Source: JBGPTK01 sp963797765 (GTDB lineage Bacteria; Acidobacteriota; Terriglobia; Acidiferrales; UBA7541). Taken from it: 64,000 nucleotides of DNA. Shown here piece by piece: positions 1 to 9,145 of this stretch. Both the position numbers and the translations under genes were made by a program. The stretch is taken from NCBI GenBank assembly GCA_963797765.1, contig CAWCQU010000007.1, positions 248,001 through 312,000 of the forward strand, in the 5' to 3' direction. The notes under the pieces are model-generated. The model had not been told where the DNA came from. It worked only from the letters and a program-made list of their open reading frames with translations, and searched no databases. Position 1 is the first letter of the stretch, and the number at the start of each line of letters is the position of its first letter.

Positions 1-86
1 TTGTGAACCGCAGGAAACTCGAAAAATCTTCTTGTGAGTGCTACGACGTCATTCAACAGTTCGAAGATGAACTCGGCTTGCGATAG
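1..86 (+). CDS. possible 3' tail of an upstream CDS
   Basis: An open frame enters from the left edge and stops at TAG 84-86. The visible end reads ...FEDELGLR, a charged and protein-like tail. No start, domain or ribosome site is visible, so this may be chance. The opposite strand here has a short ORF with a CSDCH string that could mimic a haem motif. Confidence 0.25.
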   Translation, partial: VNRRKLEKSSCECYDVIQQFEDELGLR

Positions 87-1058
87 AAACTCTTGCTAGT
101 GTTGGATTCCCCACCGACAGCAGCCCCACGATATCGGTAGTCTTCAGAACCTGATCCTGTCCAGTTCGGGCTAGATTTGCGTTTAAGGAGTGGCAATCAG
201 AGCAGAACTTTGTTCGAGCCGATGAAAATACCCGCTTTTGACGTCGCAATTGCTTTCGCAAAACCCAATGTTAAGCCGTGTTTCACAAGTGCATAACCGC
301 ACTCAATCGGGAGGTGTGCTAGGCACGCCATGCGCCGCCAACTTATCTGGATCGAAAATCAGAGTTTTTGGGGCTGGGGTTGCTCCGAATGTGCCTGGGT
401 GTTCAATCCTTCAGGACCACCTGCCGGCCACTCGATCCAGGAAATGAAGCAGAAATACGAGCAGCAGCGCGATCATGATTTTGCCGCCCACCTTTGCGCC
501 GATCACCCCAGAACCAGGAATCCTAAAACTTGAATCATCAAGCCGCATCGCGGCCCACGAGTCGCTCGGCCCGATGTTAGGCAATCCTCGCGACTAAAGG
601 TTTTCTCTTTACCACGCTTCAGTCCTCCGCGCGTTTGTAGCAGCGCTACTAATTTACCCTGCTCGCCCAGCGGAACGAAGGGAGCTTCGAAGGGTTTACC
701 CTGAGCCTCGAAGGGCAAAGTGGATTTTGCACCTCCGCCTTTCGGAGTCCGATGGGTTGTGTCGGACCCGATGTATTTAGTCGGGGCGCTCGGCCTGTAG
801 AATTTGTAGGGGCGCTGCTTGCTGCGCCCTGCCTTTCGGATTTGTAGGGGCCGGATTCGGTTTACCTTCAACCTCTCATCTCCTACCCCAGAGATTCGAT
901 GATGTCATCTCTGAAAGCGCTTTTGTCAACGGACAACGATCCAGCGGAACGGGTCGTACCCAGTCATCTCTTCGCCCTCGAAGGGGCATGGAGTTATTCG
1001 CAAGGTGTGTCGCATTCATTCTGCGATCCCCGGGAAGGGGATCATGACATCGTCGCGC
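87..1058. other. gene-poor, repeat-rich stretch left of the IS110 gene
   Basis: I see no convincing coding region here. Positions 560-870 are a patchwork of short repeats seen elsewhere in the window: a TTTACCCTGAGCCTCGAAGG block at 699-718 that recurs at 3601-3620, a GGGGCGC block near 783, and GTAGGGGC blocks at 806 and 844. The part nearest the transposase (about 900-1058) is probably the downstream non-coding end of the IS110 element, but its outer boundary cannot be placed. Confidence 0.5.
806..829 (+). repeat. dispersed repeat R1 (GTAGGGGCGC...GCGCCC)
   Basis: Short GC-rich palindromic unit with GGGCGC and GCGCCC arms around GCTTGC, preceded by GTAG. Near-identical copies lie at 4911-4934, 13047-13070, 20790-20813, 36986-37009 and 46818-46841, all outside well-supported coding sequence. 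Confidence 0.8.
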
Positions 1059-2260
1059 TTACACCTTGCTGGTCCGACCTCGACCCAACTCTGGATCTCG
1101 ATACATTTCTTTGCGCTGCAGCACGTGGAACGCCGCCTCGGCCAGATGCCGCGCCACCGCTCCTATCGCTTTGGCATGTCCCTTCCGCACTCGCAGCCGG
1201 CCGTACAACTGGCTGACGTGCCGGTCCGGACATCGGACATGATTCACCGCCACCGAATTGGCCGCTTCCGCAAAGGCCCATTTCAAATATCGATTCACGT
1301 CGGCACGCAACGCTCCGTAACGTATTTTCCCTCCGCTGGCATGCACCCGCGGCGTCGTTCCCGAGTAGCTGGCCAGGTGCGGCGCGTCGGGAAATCGCTG
1401 CACCTCTCCGATCTCCAATGCGATCGTCGCCGCCAAAATCACTCCCACTCCCGGCAGGGTCAACAGCCACTGCATCTCCGGAGTGACTTCTACCAACTGC
1501 CCCAGCCGCTCTTCCAGTTGCCGCACCTGGTGGCCCACAAAATCCAACTGCAAGAGCAGCTGCTGGCTCACCCAACGCGCCTGCTCCGGCAACAGCTCCA
1601 GCCGTTTCTCCAGGTCCACTCTTCCTTTCTTCCCGTACGCATCACTGCATGCGCTCGGCGGCGCTCCATACTTGGCCAGGGTTGCCGTCAGACGATTCTT
1701 CAGCCGCGTGCGCTGCGCCACCAGCACCAACCGCGTGCGCGTCAGTTCCCGCAAATCGCGCAGCGGCCCGGGCGGAATCCACACCGTGGGCAGTGTGCCG
1801 TTGCGCTGCAAGCGATTCAACCCTTGCGCATCCAGCTTGTCGGTCTTGTTGATCTGCCCCATCATCAGCTTGGCCTTGCGCGGATGCACCAACTGCGGCT
1901 GCAAACCGGCTTGCTCGATCTCGTCAATAATCCAATACCAGTTCCCGGTGGCTTCCACGGCCACCGCCGTCCCGGGTTCGCATCCGTTCAAATACTCTCG
2001 CACCGCTCCCGGCGAATGCTCCAACCGGTAACCGGTGCTTTTCCCGGTCGAGGGGTCTTGCCGGTCCACCCAGGTGTACCGCTTGTGCGAATCAAACGCG
2101 ATATACTCGCTCATGCGCGACTCCTTTCCTTTCGGTTTTCCCACCGACAGCGTAACGCTGTAGGCAGGAGTCGCGCTTTCATATTTTCATTCTGAGCGCA
2201 GCGAAGAATCTCTCTTTCTTTGAGTTTCTCTTTCTTTGAATCTCTTTTCGTTCTACCTTC
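900..2260 (-). mobile_element. IS110-family insertion sequence, ends approximate
   Basis: The element is inferred from the intact IS110 transposase at 1059-2114. IS110 elements have no conspicuous terminal inverted repeats and often no target duplication, so the ends given are guesses. The upstream non-coding part (about 2115-2260) contains a small hairpin with arms ACAGCG and CGCTGT near 2147-2161. In the IS110 subgroup the bridge RNA is encoded in the non-coding end upstream of the recombinase gene. Confidence 0.55.
1059..2114 (-). CDS. IS110-family transposase (DEDD recombinase)
   Basis: Encodes a bridge-RNA-guided DEDD recombinase that moves its own element. The N-terminal RuvC-like domain (DEDD_Tnp_IS110) shows the acidic motifs FDSHKRYTW, VEATGNWYW and NKTDKLDAQGL. 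The C-terminal transposase_20 domain has the helix-hairpin-helix-like LPGVGVILAATIA followed by ASYSGTTPRVHASGGK and a serine-bearing tail region. At about 351 residues the length is normal for the family and the frame is intact, so the gene may be active. I chose ATG 2114 (MSEYIAFDSH) over an in-frame start 30 bases upstream because family members start just before the first acidic motif. No other copy lies in the window. Confidence 0.93.
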   Translation of the reverse strand: MSEYIAFDSHKRYTWVDRQDPSTGKSTGYRLEHSPGAVREYLNGCEPGTAVAVEATGNWYWIIDEIEQAGLQPQLVHPRKAKLMMGQINKTDKLDAQGLNRLQRNGTLPTVWIPPGPLRDLRELTRTRLVLVAQRTRLKNRLTATLAKYGAPPSACSDAYGKKGRVDLEKRLELLPEQARWVSQQLLLQLDFVGHQVRQLEERLGQLVEVTPEMQWLLTLPGVGVILAATIALEIGEVQRFPDAPHLASYSGTTPRVHASGGKIRYGALRADVNRYLKWAFAEAANSVAVNHVRCPDRHVSQLYGRLRVRKGHAKAIGAVARHLAEAAFHVLQRKEMYRDPELGRGRTSKV

Positions 2261-2298
2261 GACCGCTCTCACCATGTCACAATCCTCACGCGCAAACC

Positions 2299-2901
2299 AT
2301 GAACCCCGCAGCCATCGGCGTAAAAATGCACTCAGGTTGGGGAGCCCTGGTAGCCGTCTCCCATAATTCCGGCAAACTAGAAATCCTCGACCGCCGGCGA
2401 ATCGCCGTCACTATCCCCGGAACTCCCGGCGCAGTCCAGCCCTACCATTTCGTGGAAAATTTCAAATTGGAAGAAGCAGAAAAATTCCTGGCCAACTGTT
2501 TTGCAAATTCAACCCGCCTGGCGCAAGACGCAATCCGCGAAGTCCTCGAAGAACTCCGCGCCCGCAAATTTCGCGTGGTCGGTTCCGCAATCGTCCAAGC
2601 CTCAGGCCGCCCGCTCCCCGCCCTCGAAAAAATCCTCGCCGCCCACCCGCTAATCCACACAGCAGAAGGCGAATTTTTCCGCGAAGCCTTCGCCCAAGCC
2701 AGCCAATCCCTAAAACTCCCAGTAACCAAATTCCGCGAACGCGACCTAATCGCCCAACTCCAATCCACCCACCCCAAATCCGCCACCAAACTCCAACGCC
2801 AAATCTCCACACAAGGCCGCACCCTAGGCCCCCCATGGACCCAAGACCAAAAATCCGCCACCCAAGCCGCCTTGCTACTCCTTGCAGCGAAACAAAAATG
2901 A
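2299..2901 (+). CDS. conserved hypothetical protein
   Basis: About 200 residues with no signal peptide or membrane segment, so probably cytoplasmic. The N-terminus IGVKMHSGWGALVAVS and the following beta-rich stretch resemble the start of a small nucleotide-binding or RNase H-like fold, but I cannot assign a family. The middle is helical (KLEEAEKFLANCF, LAQDAIREVLEELRARK). The C-terminus is basic and proline-rich. The start at ATG 2299 (MNPAAIGVKMH) is preferred over 2236, whose extra 21 residues look non-coding. The gene stands alone between the IS110 element and a secreted hypothetical. Confidence 0.75.
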   Translation: MNPAAIGVKMHSGWGALVAVSHNSGKLEILDRRRIAVTIPGTPGAVQPYHFVENFKLEEAEKFLANCFANSTRLAQDAIREVLEELRARKFRVVGSAIVQASGRPLPALEKILAAHPLIHTAEGEFFREAFAQASQSLKLPVTKFRERDLIAQLQSTHPKSATKLQRQISTQGRTLGPPWTQDQKSATQAALLLLAAKQK

Positions 2902-2960
2902 CCGTGAAAACGACTTTTCAACTATTATTTATTTAAGGAAATTCGAAGGGGCGTCATTCG

Positions 2961-3572
2961 ATGAATTCTGCCCTGCACGCGCTCTGGTTTCTCTTATTCA
3001 TGCTCTCCGCCGCCCAAACCACGCCTAACCAACAACAAAAGGAAATCGCGATATCGGAGCCGGCTACTTTTGAGTTGGGAAAACTCTACAAAAGCGCCGA
3101 TAAAGTGGCACTTGTACAAATCCGTTCAGGGGATGCTGAGAACTATAAGATTGCTGTTTATAAAGGTGTCGTAGTTACGGGATATAAGGCTGCGACAAAG
3201 GGAGAGACCATCTATTTCGGGCCCTACATTGGACTGAAAATCGGAGCAGAATACATTTTGTTCCTGCGCAATGTAGCCGAACCACTTGTGCCAATATCCC
3301 CAGCGAGCCTTACTTATGGAACAGTCCACTATTCCGAGGTCTTTGACGAAGGTTACAGCTCGATGGAGACATCCTATAAGTGCGTCTTCGATGGTAATAC
3401 CATCTCCGAGAATTGCGATGTTGGCGTAAGAGTTTGCACCGACTATATTAGACTTCCAAAATCGACGCGCACCTTTCCGCCCGCGACTGACGACCAGCCG
3501 TTCGGTTGCCGTTGGGTCAGGAAACGGGCCTTCGTTTCACTGCTAGAGACCATCAGCGGCACACTATATTAG
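2961..3572 (+). CDS. secreted hypothetical protein
   Basis: Product of 203 residues with a short hydrophobic leader (ALHALWFLLFMLSAAQ) that looks like a signal peptide. The mature part resembles small exported proteins that carry a beta-sandwich with cysteines: Cys pairs occur in SYKCVFDG, ENCDVGVRVCTDY and FGCRW, so disulfides are likely. Codon use is less GC-biased than that of the M20 gene downstream. I do not recognise the family. Confidence 0.6.
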   Translation: MNSALHALWFLLFMLSAAQTTPNQQQKEIAISEPATFELGKLYKSADKVALVQIRSGDAENYKIAVYKGVVVTGYKAATKGETIYFGPYIGLKIGAEYILFLRNVAEPLVPISPASLTYGTVHYSEVFDEGYSSMETSYKCVFDGNTISENCDVGVRVCTDYIRLPKSTRTFPPATDDQPFGCRWVRKRAFVSLLETISGTLY

Positions 3573-3585
3573 CTTTGATTACCGC

Positions 3586-3621
3586 AGGGGCCGGCTTCAG
3601 TTTACCCTGAGCCTCGAAGGG
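3586..3621 (+). repeat. R1-related repeat (GGGGCCGGCTTCAG...)
   Basis: GCAGGGGCCGGCTTCAG followed by TTTACCCTGAGCCTCGAAGG. The second part is identical to 699-718, and the first part resembles 844-860 and the reverse strand of 42377-42390. Confidence 0.6.
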
Positions 3622-3715
3622 CCGCGCCCTCGAACGCCTACCCAGATCGCGCAAATCAGGTTCGTCGCATTTCAGTTTTCATCCACCCCCGCGCGCTGCT
3701 AGCATACGCATCGCC

Positions 3716-4879
3716 ATGCCGCACACGAATCTGCCGCTCCACGAAGTGCTCGCCTCCCTCCGCCGCGTTCAATCCGCAATGGTCGAACTCCTCTGCCGCA
3801 TGGTGCGCATCGAATCGCCCAGTTACGAAAAATCTGCGGTAGACGAATTCGGCCGCATGGTCGCCGCCGAATGGCGCAAACGCGGCGCAAAAGTGACCAC
3901 GCTCAAACGCCGCGATCGTGGTGACATCATCCGCGCCGAACTCTGGCTCGGCAATGGACGCCCCGCCGGGCAACTCCTCGTCATCGGCCATCTCGATACG
4001 GTCTATGACCGCGGCACTCTCGCGCGCATGCCCTTCCGCATCGCCAAAGGCCGCGCCTGGGGGCCCGGCACATTCGACATGAAAGGCGGCCACGTCCTGG
4101 CGCTCTTCGCCGCAGCCGCGCTCCAGCGCGCAAAAATCGCTCCCCAAAAGAAATTCGTTTTTCTGTGGAGTTCAGACGAAGAAATCGGCAGCGCCGCTTC
4201 TCGCAGCGTAATCGAAAGCGAAGCCCGCCGCAGCGACGCCGTTTTGGTTCTCGAACCCGCATTCGGCAACGACGGCCGCTGCAAAACGCAACGCAAGGGC
4301 GTAGGCGAATTGGAAATTCGCGTCACAGGCCGCGCCGCCCACGCCGGAATCAATCCGCAAGATGGAATCAATTCCGTTCACGAACTAGCCCTGCAAATCC
4401 AGCGCCTCATGCTCCTCAATAATCCCCAACGCGGAATCACCGTCAACGCCACCGTAATCGAAACCGGAAAATTCACCAACGTGATTCCCGCCAGCGCCGT
4501 AGCCCGCGTCGATCTTCGCGTCGCGCGCCTCGGCGACGTTCGCGCGCTGAACAAAAAACTCCATGCGCTAAAACCAATCCTGAAAGGCGCGAGCCTAAAA
4601 ATCACCGGAGGTGTAAATCGTCCCCCGCTGGAACGCACCAACGCAGTGATAAAACTATTCACTCACGCCCAGCAACTTGCCCAAGAAATGGGATTCCCGC
4701 TAGACGAAGCCGCCACAGGAGGCGGGTCCGACGGCAACTTCACAGCCGCCATAGGCATCCCCACCCTGGACGGCCTGGGCGCCGTAGGCGAAGGAGCCCA
4801 CAGCCCCAACGAAAACGTAATCATCCGCAAGCTTCCCGAGCGAGCCGCCCTAATCGCCGCCCTACTGGCCACGTTGTAA
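3716..4879 (+). CDS. M20 family metallopeptidase (glutamate carboxypeptidase-like)
   Basis: Di-zinc exopeptidase of the M20A/CPG2 type, predicted to release C-terminal amino acids from peptides or folate-like substrates. The metal ligands are all visible: His in GHLDTV, bridging Asp in GTFDMKGG, catalytic Glu pair in SSDEEIGS, Glu in VLEPAF and the last His in GEGAHSPNE. The dimerisation (lid) domain lies between, with GRAAHAGINPQDGINS carrying its conserved His. The 387-residue length is typical. No signal peptide is seen, so it is probably cytoplasmic. It stands alone, with an R1 repeat downstream. Confidence 0.92.
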   Translation: MPHTNLPLHEVLASLRRVQSAMVELLCRMVRIESPSYEKSAVDEFGRMVAAEWRKRGAKVTTLKRRDRGDIIRAELWLGNGRPAGQLLVIGHLDTVYDRGTLARMPFRIAKGRAWGPGTFDMKGGHVLALFAAAALQRAKIAPQKKFVFLWSSDEEIGSAASRSVIESEARRSDAVLVLEPAFGNDGRCKTQRKGVGELEIRVTGRAAHAGINPQDGINSVHELALQIQRLMLLNNPQRGITVNATVIETGKFTNVIPASAVARVDLRVARLGDVRALNKKLHALKPILKGASLKITGGVNRPPLERTNAVIKLFTHAQQLAQEMGFPLDEAATGGGSDGNFTAAIGIPTLDGLGAVGEGAHSPNENVIIRKLPERAALIAALLATL

Positions 4880-4910
4880 CTTGGAATTTTCCGAACGGTT
4901 TTGACTTTCC

Positions 4911-4934
4911 TAGGAGCGCTGCTTGCTGCGCCCG
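4911..4934 (+). repeat. dispersed repeat R1
   Basis: One-base variant (TAGGAGCGC...) of the GGGCGC/GCGCCC palindromic unit, between the convergent M20 and MA-like peptidase genes. Confidence 0.75.
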
Positions 4935-4981
4935 TTTCCGGTTTTCTTCTGCGGCCTCCGCGCCTCTGCGGTGCCCACACC

Positions 4982-6424
4982 TTACCGCAAATACTGTTTC
5001 TTCAAATACCCCGCCGTCTGTTCCTCCAAATCCGCATAACTCATATGCAGCGTCCCGCGCAGAGCCGCCTCCATCGAAGGCGCGCCAGGCAATTCCACCA
5101 GCAACTTATTCAAATCGCCCTCGCCGCCGCTTGCCACAATCGATTCCACCACAGCCAGTGACCACGCATACGCCAGGCTCGCGGATTGACCTGAAAAATT
5201 CAGCCACGATCCTTCCAGCGCAGCCAATGGAATATTCTGCTGATTCTGATAAACGCTCAGCAATCCCGCCGCCGCATCCCCGCTGCGCCTCCCTTCCATC
5301 CACTGCGCCGTCCCTTCCTGCAGCCACACCGGACAACGCCCGCGCGTTTTCTGCTGGATAAACGTATGCGTCAATTCATGTTTCAGGATGCGCGAAAAAT
5401 CCGGAGTCACGTTCGTCAATCCTTTTACCGGCACGCGGATTCTTCCATCGTTGATTGCCCCAGCCCATCCCGGCGCGCGCGTGATATCCGCGAAATCCTG
5501 ATCGGTGTACAAAATCACCGAAACCGAATCCGGCGGCGAAAAACCCAGCACGGATTCAATCGCGCGAAAGTGCTCTTCGAGCGTCCGCAACGTTTCCCGC
5601 GCCAGTTCCGGCGCCGCGCCTCCGTAATATTTCAAATTGAAATGTTGCGTCCGGCCTTCGCGATAATCGCTTTCCGTTTCCTGGTCGCGCAGCGCTTTGT
5701 CCAGCGCACGCTGCACGTCCGGATCGGGCCGCAATTCCAGCGCCAGCTTCCACTCTTCCACCGCTTTTTCCAGCCGGTTCGTGCTGTAGTATCCCCATCC
5801 TGATAATTTCGCCACGTCGGCGGAGCTGGGCGAAACTCGCCGGGCATGATCAAGCGTATCCAGGGCCGCGGTGAATTCGCTGCGCCGCAATTGCAGATCG
5901 GCGAGATGCACCAGCAATCCCAATTGATCCGGCGCATACGTCAACGCGCGGCGATAGTGATCCATCGCTCCTTCCAAATCGCCCTTGCTCAGCAAATATT
6001 GCGCGGCCACGTGATGAGCCGCCGAAACTTTTGCCACCGCTCCGCGATCGCCGCCGTTCGCCGCATTTTCCAAACGCGCCAGATAAGCAAAATCAATCGA
6101 TCCATCGCGGACCGTTGCTTTTACAATTTCAGCAAAGCCCTCGGCCGGGTTTGCCTGCGGCGCTTCCACGGCCGGCTTCCAGCCCGCGGCCGGTTGCGGG
6201 ATCGCTGCGTCGCGGTCAATGCGCGCCACGATTGACTTGGGCAGGCTCAGCACACCCGCGTCGGTTTCATAACTGACGTGATCGCCCTGGTCGACCACGT
6301 TCACAGCCACAATCTTCCGTCCATTTTTCAGAACAATCGTATCAGCAGGCGCAGCATGGGCGGTCTGCCCAGATGAAGACACCACGGCGGCAAAAAGAAA
6401 TGCGAGAAGGATAATCCTGCGCAC
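4982..6424 (-). CDS. secreted TPR protein with MA-clan (HExxH) peptidase domain
   Basis: Predicted exported zinc peptidase. A signal peptide (RRIILLAFLFAAVVSSSG) is followed by a short beta domain (DTIVLKNGRKIVA), a TPR-like helical block (about residues 95-245) and a peptidase_MA_2-like domain. The zinc-binding HELTHTFI at about residue 365 and the downstream WLQEGTAQWMEG, which supplies the third-ligand Glu, are intact. The start appears to be GTG 6424, since the signal peptide begins there. It is divergent from the M1 peptidase gene with only 76 bases between the starts, so the two probably share a promoter region. The substrate is unknown. Confidence 0.85.
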   Translation of the reverse strand: MRRIILLAFLFAAVVSSSGQTAHAAPADTIVLKNGRKIVAVNVVDQGDHVSYETDAGVLSLPKSIVARIDRDAAIPQPAAGWKPAVEAPQANPAEGFAEIVKATVRDGSIDFAYLARLENAANGGDRGAVAKVSAAHHVAAQYLLSKGDLEGAMDHYRRALTYAPDQLGLLVHLADLQLRRSEFTAALDTLDHARRVSPSSADVAKLSGWGYYSTNRLEKAVEEWKLALELRPDPDVQRALDKALRDQETESDYREGRTQHFNLKYYGGAAPELARETLRTLEEHFRAIESVLGFSPPDSVSVILYTDQDFADITRAPGWAGAINDGRIRVPVKGLTNVTPDFSRILKHELTHTFIQQKTRGRCPVWLQEGTAQWMEGRRSGDAAAGLLSVYQNQQNIPLAALEGSWLNFSGQSASLAYAWSLAVVESIVASGGEGDLNKLLVELPGAPSMEAALRGTLHMSYADLEEQTAGYLKKQYLR

Positions 6425-6500
6425 CCAAAAATCTTAACAGACCGCTCACAGATCGCCCGTTCGCCTTGCTCTGGCATGTCCTAAGTTGTACATTATTTTC

Positions 6501-9014
6501 ATGCGCGGTCCGGGCCATGCACTACTCTTGTTTTGCCTGTTCTTCGCTGTACCTGCGTCCAGTTCCGCCACCGCTTCCCAGGAAACTCCGCGCGAACTCT
6601 ACCGCGCACTCAGCGATCTCCAAGTCAACGCGGACCAGGTTTATTCCGTTCACGATCTCCACTTGCGCCGCGACGTGGTGAGCTTGTCTCTGATCGAAGG
6701 CGAGCTAGCGTTTCTAGCGCCGCTCGATGGAAAAATTACGGGAGCCGTGTTCGCCGGCCGCGGCCGTATCATCGCTCTTCCGCCCGATCCCGCCGAGCGG
6801 CGGTCGATCGCGCACTTTGTCGGCGTGCCACTGCTCGATCAGTCCATTTCCCGCGCCTATATTCGCTTCACTGACGATACCGCGGCTGAACTCCTCGGCC
6901 AACTCCGCGAAGCCAACGCTCAGCCCATGTCCGATCCCGCCTTTGTCGAGTCCTGGAAGTCAACGGTTGCCGGGCTCAATCCCGAGCACTCCTTGCGCAT
7001 CATGGAAGATTTCCTGGCGTCATCCCCTCTGCCTTATTTCTACGCCGGCCTGGTGAGTGATTCCATGGGCGCGTTTGACGTTTTGGTGGATGACCGGCGC
7101 GACGAACAGGTTTTGATGGGCCAGCCTCGCGTCGCAAGCGCCACCCGATTCTACGATGTCTGGGCTTCGTTCCGGCGCGCAGCTGCTCCCGCGCGCTCCT
7201 CTGATTTTTTTGAGCCGCTCTCCTATTTGATTGACACATCCATCGCCGAGGATCGTTCCCTCGATGGCAAAGCCGTGGTGAAGCTGCGGGCCCGGCGTGA
7301 TGGCGAACGCATGATCTCGCTCGAACTTTCCCGCTTTCTCGAAATCCAAAGCGCCACGGATTCCGAAGGCCACCCGCTCGATGTTTTTCAAAATGAAGCG
7401 ATCCGCCGCCAGGAAATCGGCCGGCGCGGAAATGATTCCGCCGTCGTTTTTCTGCCGGAGCAATCACGCGCCGGAGCGGAATACGAACTTCATTTCACCT
7501 ACCACGGCGGCGTGATCGGTGACGCGGGAAACGGAGTATTTTTTGTCGGCGCGCGGGGCAGTTGGTATCCCCATCCGGTGGGCATGGATCACTTCGCTGT
7601 GTTCGACCTGGCCTATCGCTGGCCTCGCCGTCTCGTGCTCGTTTCCACCGGCGAGCAGATCGAGCAGCACGACGAAGGCGAATGGCGCGTCGGCCACTGG
7701 CACTCCGCGACTCCCGTCGCTCTCGCGGGATTCAACTTGGGCGAATACGCCACCTCGATGGCCGAAGCGGAAAAGCCCCGCATCGATCTCTATGCCAACC
7801 GGCAACTCGAACTCGATCTGATGGCCCGCCTGCAAGCGCACCGGCTGCTCAGCGACGCGATTCCCACCGGTGCTCTACCCTACCGCCGCTTGAACCGCCT
7901 GCCAACGGTTGCAGCCTCGGATGCTCCGCCTCCCAGCCCCGCTGCCATTCTGAAAGACCTGGGCGACAATGTTTCCGATTCCATTCGTTTCTTCGAAAAA
8001 TATAACGGGCCATTTCCGTTCTCGCACCTCGCGGTTTCGCAGATTCCCGGCTCCTTCGGGCAGGGCTGGCCGGGGCTTCTATATCTTTCTACGCTCGCTT
8101 TTCTCAGTCCGGACGCGCAAGCACGCGCCGGAGTCTCCACTCGCCAGCGTGAAACCATGACGGAATTGGTTCCCTATCACGAAGTGGCTCACCAGTGGTG
8201 GGGCAATCAAGTGGGCATTGCCACCTATCGCGATTCTTGGATCGAGGAGGCGATGGCGAATTATCTGGCCTTGCTCTATGCCGATAGCAAGCGTCCCCAG
8301 GAACATATTCTGACGCGCACGCTCGAACAATATCGCGCCGCTCTCCTCGAAAAAGAGCCCACCTCGAAAGAAGAAGTGGAAGACGCTGGCCCGCTCAGCC
8401 TCGGCTTCCGGCTCGCTTCTTCCAAGTCTCCGGATGCCTACAACAGTATTATCTATGGCAAAGGCACCTGGGTGATCCACATGCTCCGCACCATGCTGGC
8501 CGAAACCGATACGAAAGATTCCAGCCCGAAGCATTCCGCTTCCGCTGCCGCTGCCGCGAAAGATTCCGCGTCAAAAGATCCCGACGCGCGCTTCATCGGA
8601 ATTCTCCATGCCGTGCTCGTGAAATATCGCTTCCAGTCTCTTTCCACCGCGGATTTCGAACAGGTGATCGAGCAGGGCATGACCCCCGATATGGACGTGG
8701 ACGGAACAAAATCAATCGATTGGTTTTTTGATCAATGGGTTCGCGGAACGGGGATTCCGCGCTACGCCGTCACGTATCGCGTGCAGCCGGAAGGGAATTT
8801 ATTTCGCGTTCGCGGCACGCTCAAGCAATTGGAAGTTCCCGACGAGTTCACCGCCTTCGTTCCGCTCTACGCGGCAAATGCGTCCGGCAAGCCGGTGCAT
8901 CTCGGCAATGTTCTCACCACCGGAACTTCCACCAGTTTCCAATTCACCACCCGCGTTTCGCCGCGAAAAATTCTGATCGATCCGCAGTTCACCCTCCTGA
9001 GCATTCACGAATAA
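6501..9014 (+). CDS. M1 family aminopeptidase, secreted
   Basis: Gluzincin aminopeptidase. The signal peptide (HALLLFCLFFAVPASS) is followed by a long N-terminal beta domain and the thermolysin-like catalytic domain. The zinc site HEVAHQWWGN and the third-ligand motif WIEEAMANYLALLY are intact, and the C-terminal domain follows. A GAMEN-type exopeptidase loop is not clear; the nearest stretch is PGSFGQGWPGLLYLS, which fits the more divergent bacterial M1 group rather than PepN. ATG 6501 (MRGPGHALLLF) is preferred to 6486 because the leader then has the usual shape. A low-complexity Ala/Ser/Lys insert (SASAAAAAKDSASKD) sits near residue 690. Confidence 0.88.
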   Translation: MRGPGHALLLFCLFFAVPASSSATASQETPRELYRALSDLQVNADQVYSVHDLHLRRDVVSLSLIEGELAFLAPLDGKITGAVFAGRGRIIALPPDPAERRSIAHFVGVPLLDQSISRAYIRFTDDTAAELLGQLREANAQPMSDPAFVESWKSTVAGLNPEHSLRIMEDFLASSPLPYFYAGLVSDSMGAFDVLVDDRRDEQVLMGQPRVASATRFYDVWASFRRAAAPARSSDFFEPLSYLIDTSIAEDRSLDGKAVVKLRARRDGERMISLELSRFLEIQSATDSEGHPLDVFQNEAIRRQEIGRRGNDSAVVFLPEQSRAGAEYELHFTYHGGVIGDAGNGVFFVGARGSWYPHPVGMDHFAVFDLAYRWPRRLVLVSTGEQIEQHDEGEWRVGHWHSATPVALAGFNLGEYATSMAEAEKPRIDLYANRQLELDLMARLQAHRLLSDAIPTGALPYRRLNRLPTVAASDAPPPSPAAILKDLGDNVSDSIRFFEKYNGPFPFSHLAVSQIPGSFGQGWPGLLYLSTLAFLSPDAQARAGVSTRQRETMTELVPYHEVAHQWWGNQVGIATYRDSWIEEAMANYLALLYADSKRPQEHILTRTLEQYRAALLEKEPTSKEEVEDAGPLSLGFRLASSKSPDAYNSIIYGKGTWVIHMLRTMLAETDTKDSSPKHSASAAAAAKDSASKDPDARFIGILHAVLVKYRFQSLSTADFEQVIEQGMTPDMDVDGTKSIDWFFDQWVRGTGIPRYAVTYRVQPEGNLFRVRGTLKQLEVPDEFTAFVPLYAANASGKPVHLGNVLTTGTSTSFQFTTRVSPRKILIDPQFTLLSIHE

Positions 9015-9145
9015 TAAAATATTATTTTTGTTCGATCTGTTTTCCGAAGACAAGAGAAACCGGTTCCGTTTCGATCGCGGTTTCCGCGCGAAGCGATTGG
9101 CCCAACCAATTTTGAATTTTCGATTTCTTCCAAGGAGCTGAAAAA

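Noticed and set aside
49..261. Minus-strand ORF with a CSDCH string that looks like a haem motif
   Set aside because: The rest of the 70 residues has no cytochrome features, no signal peptide and no ribosome site; probably chance.
503..871. Minus-strand 122-residue ORF
   Set aside because: It reads through several dispersed repeats (R1-type and TTTACCC blocks), so it is repeat-derived rather than a gene.
1005..2195. Plus-strand 396-residue ORF over the transposase
   Set aside because: It is the antisense of the IS110 transposase and has the Arg/His/Gln-rich look of a shadow frame.
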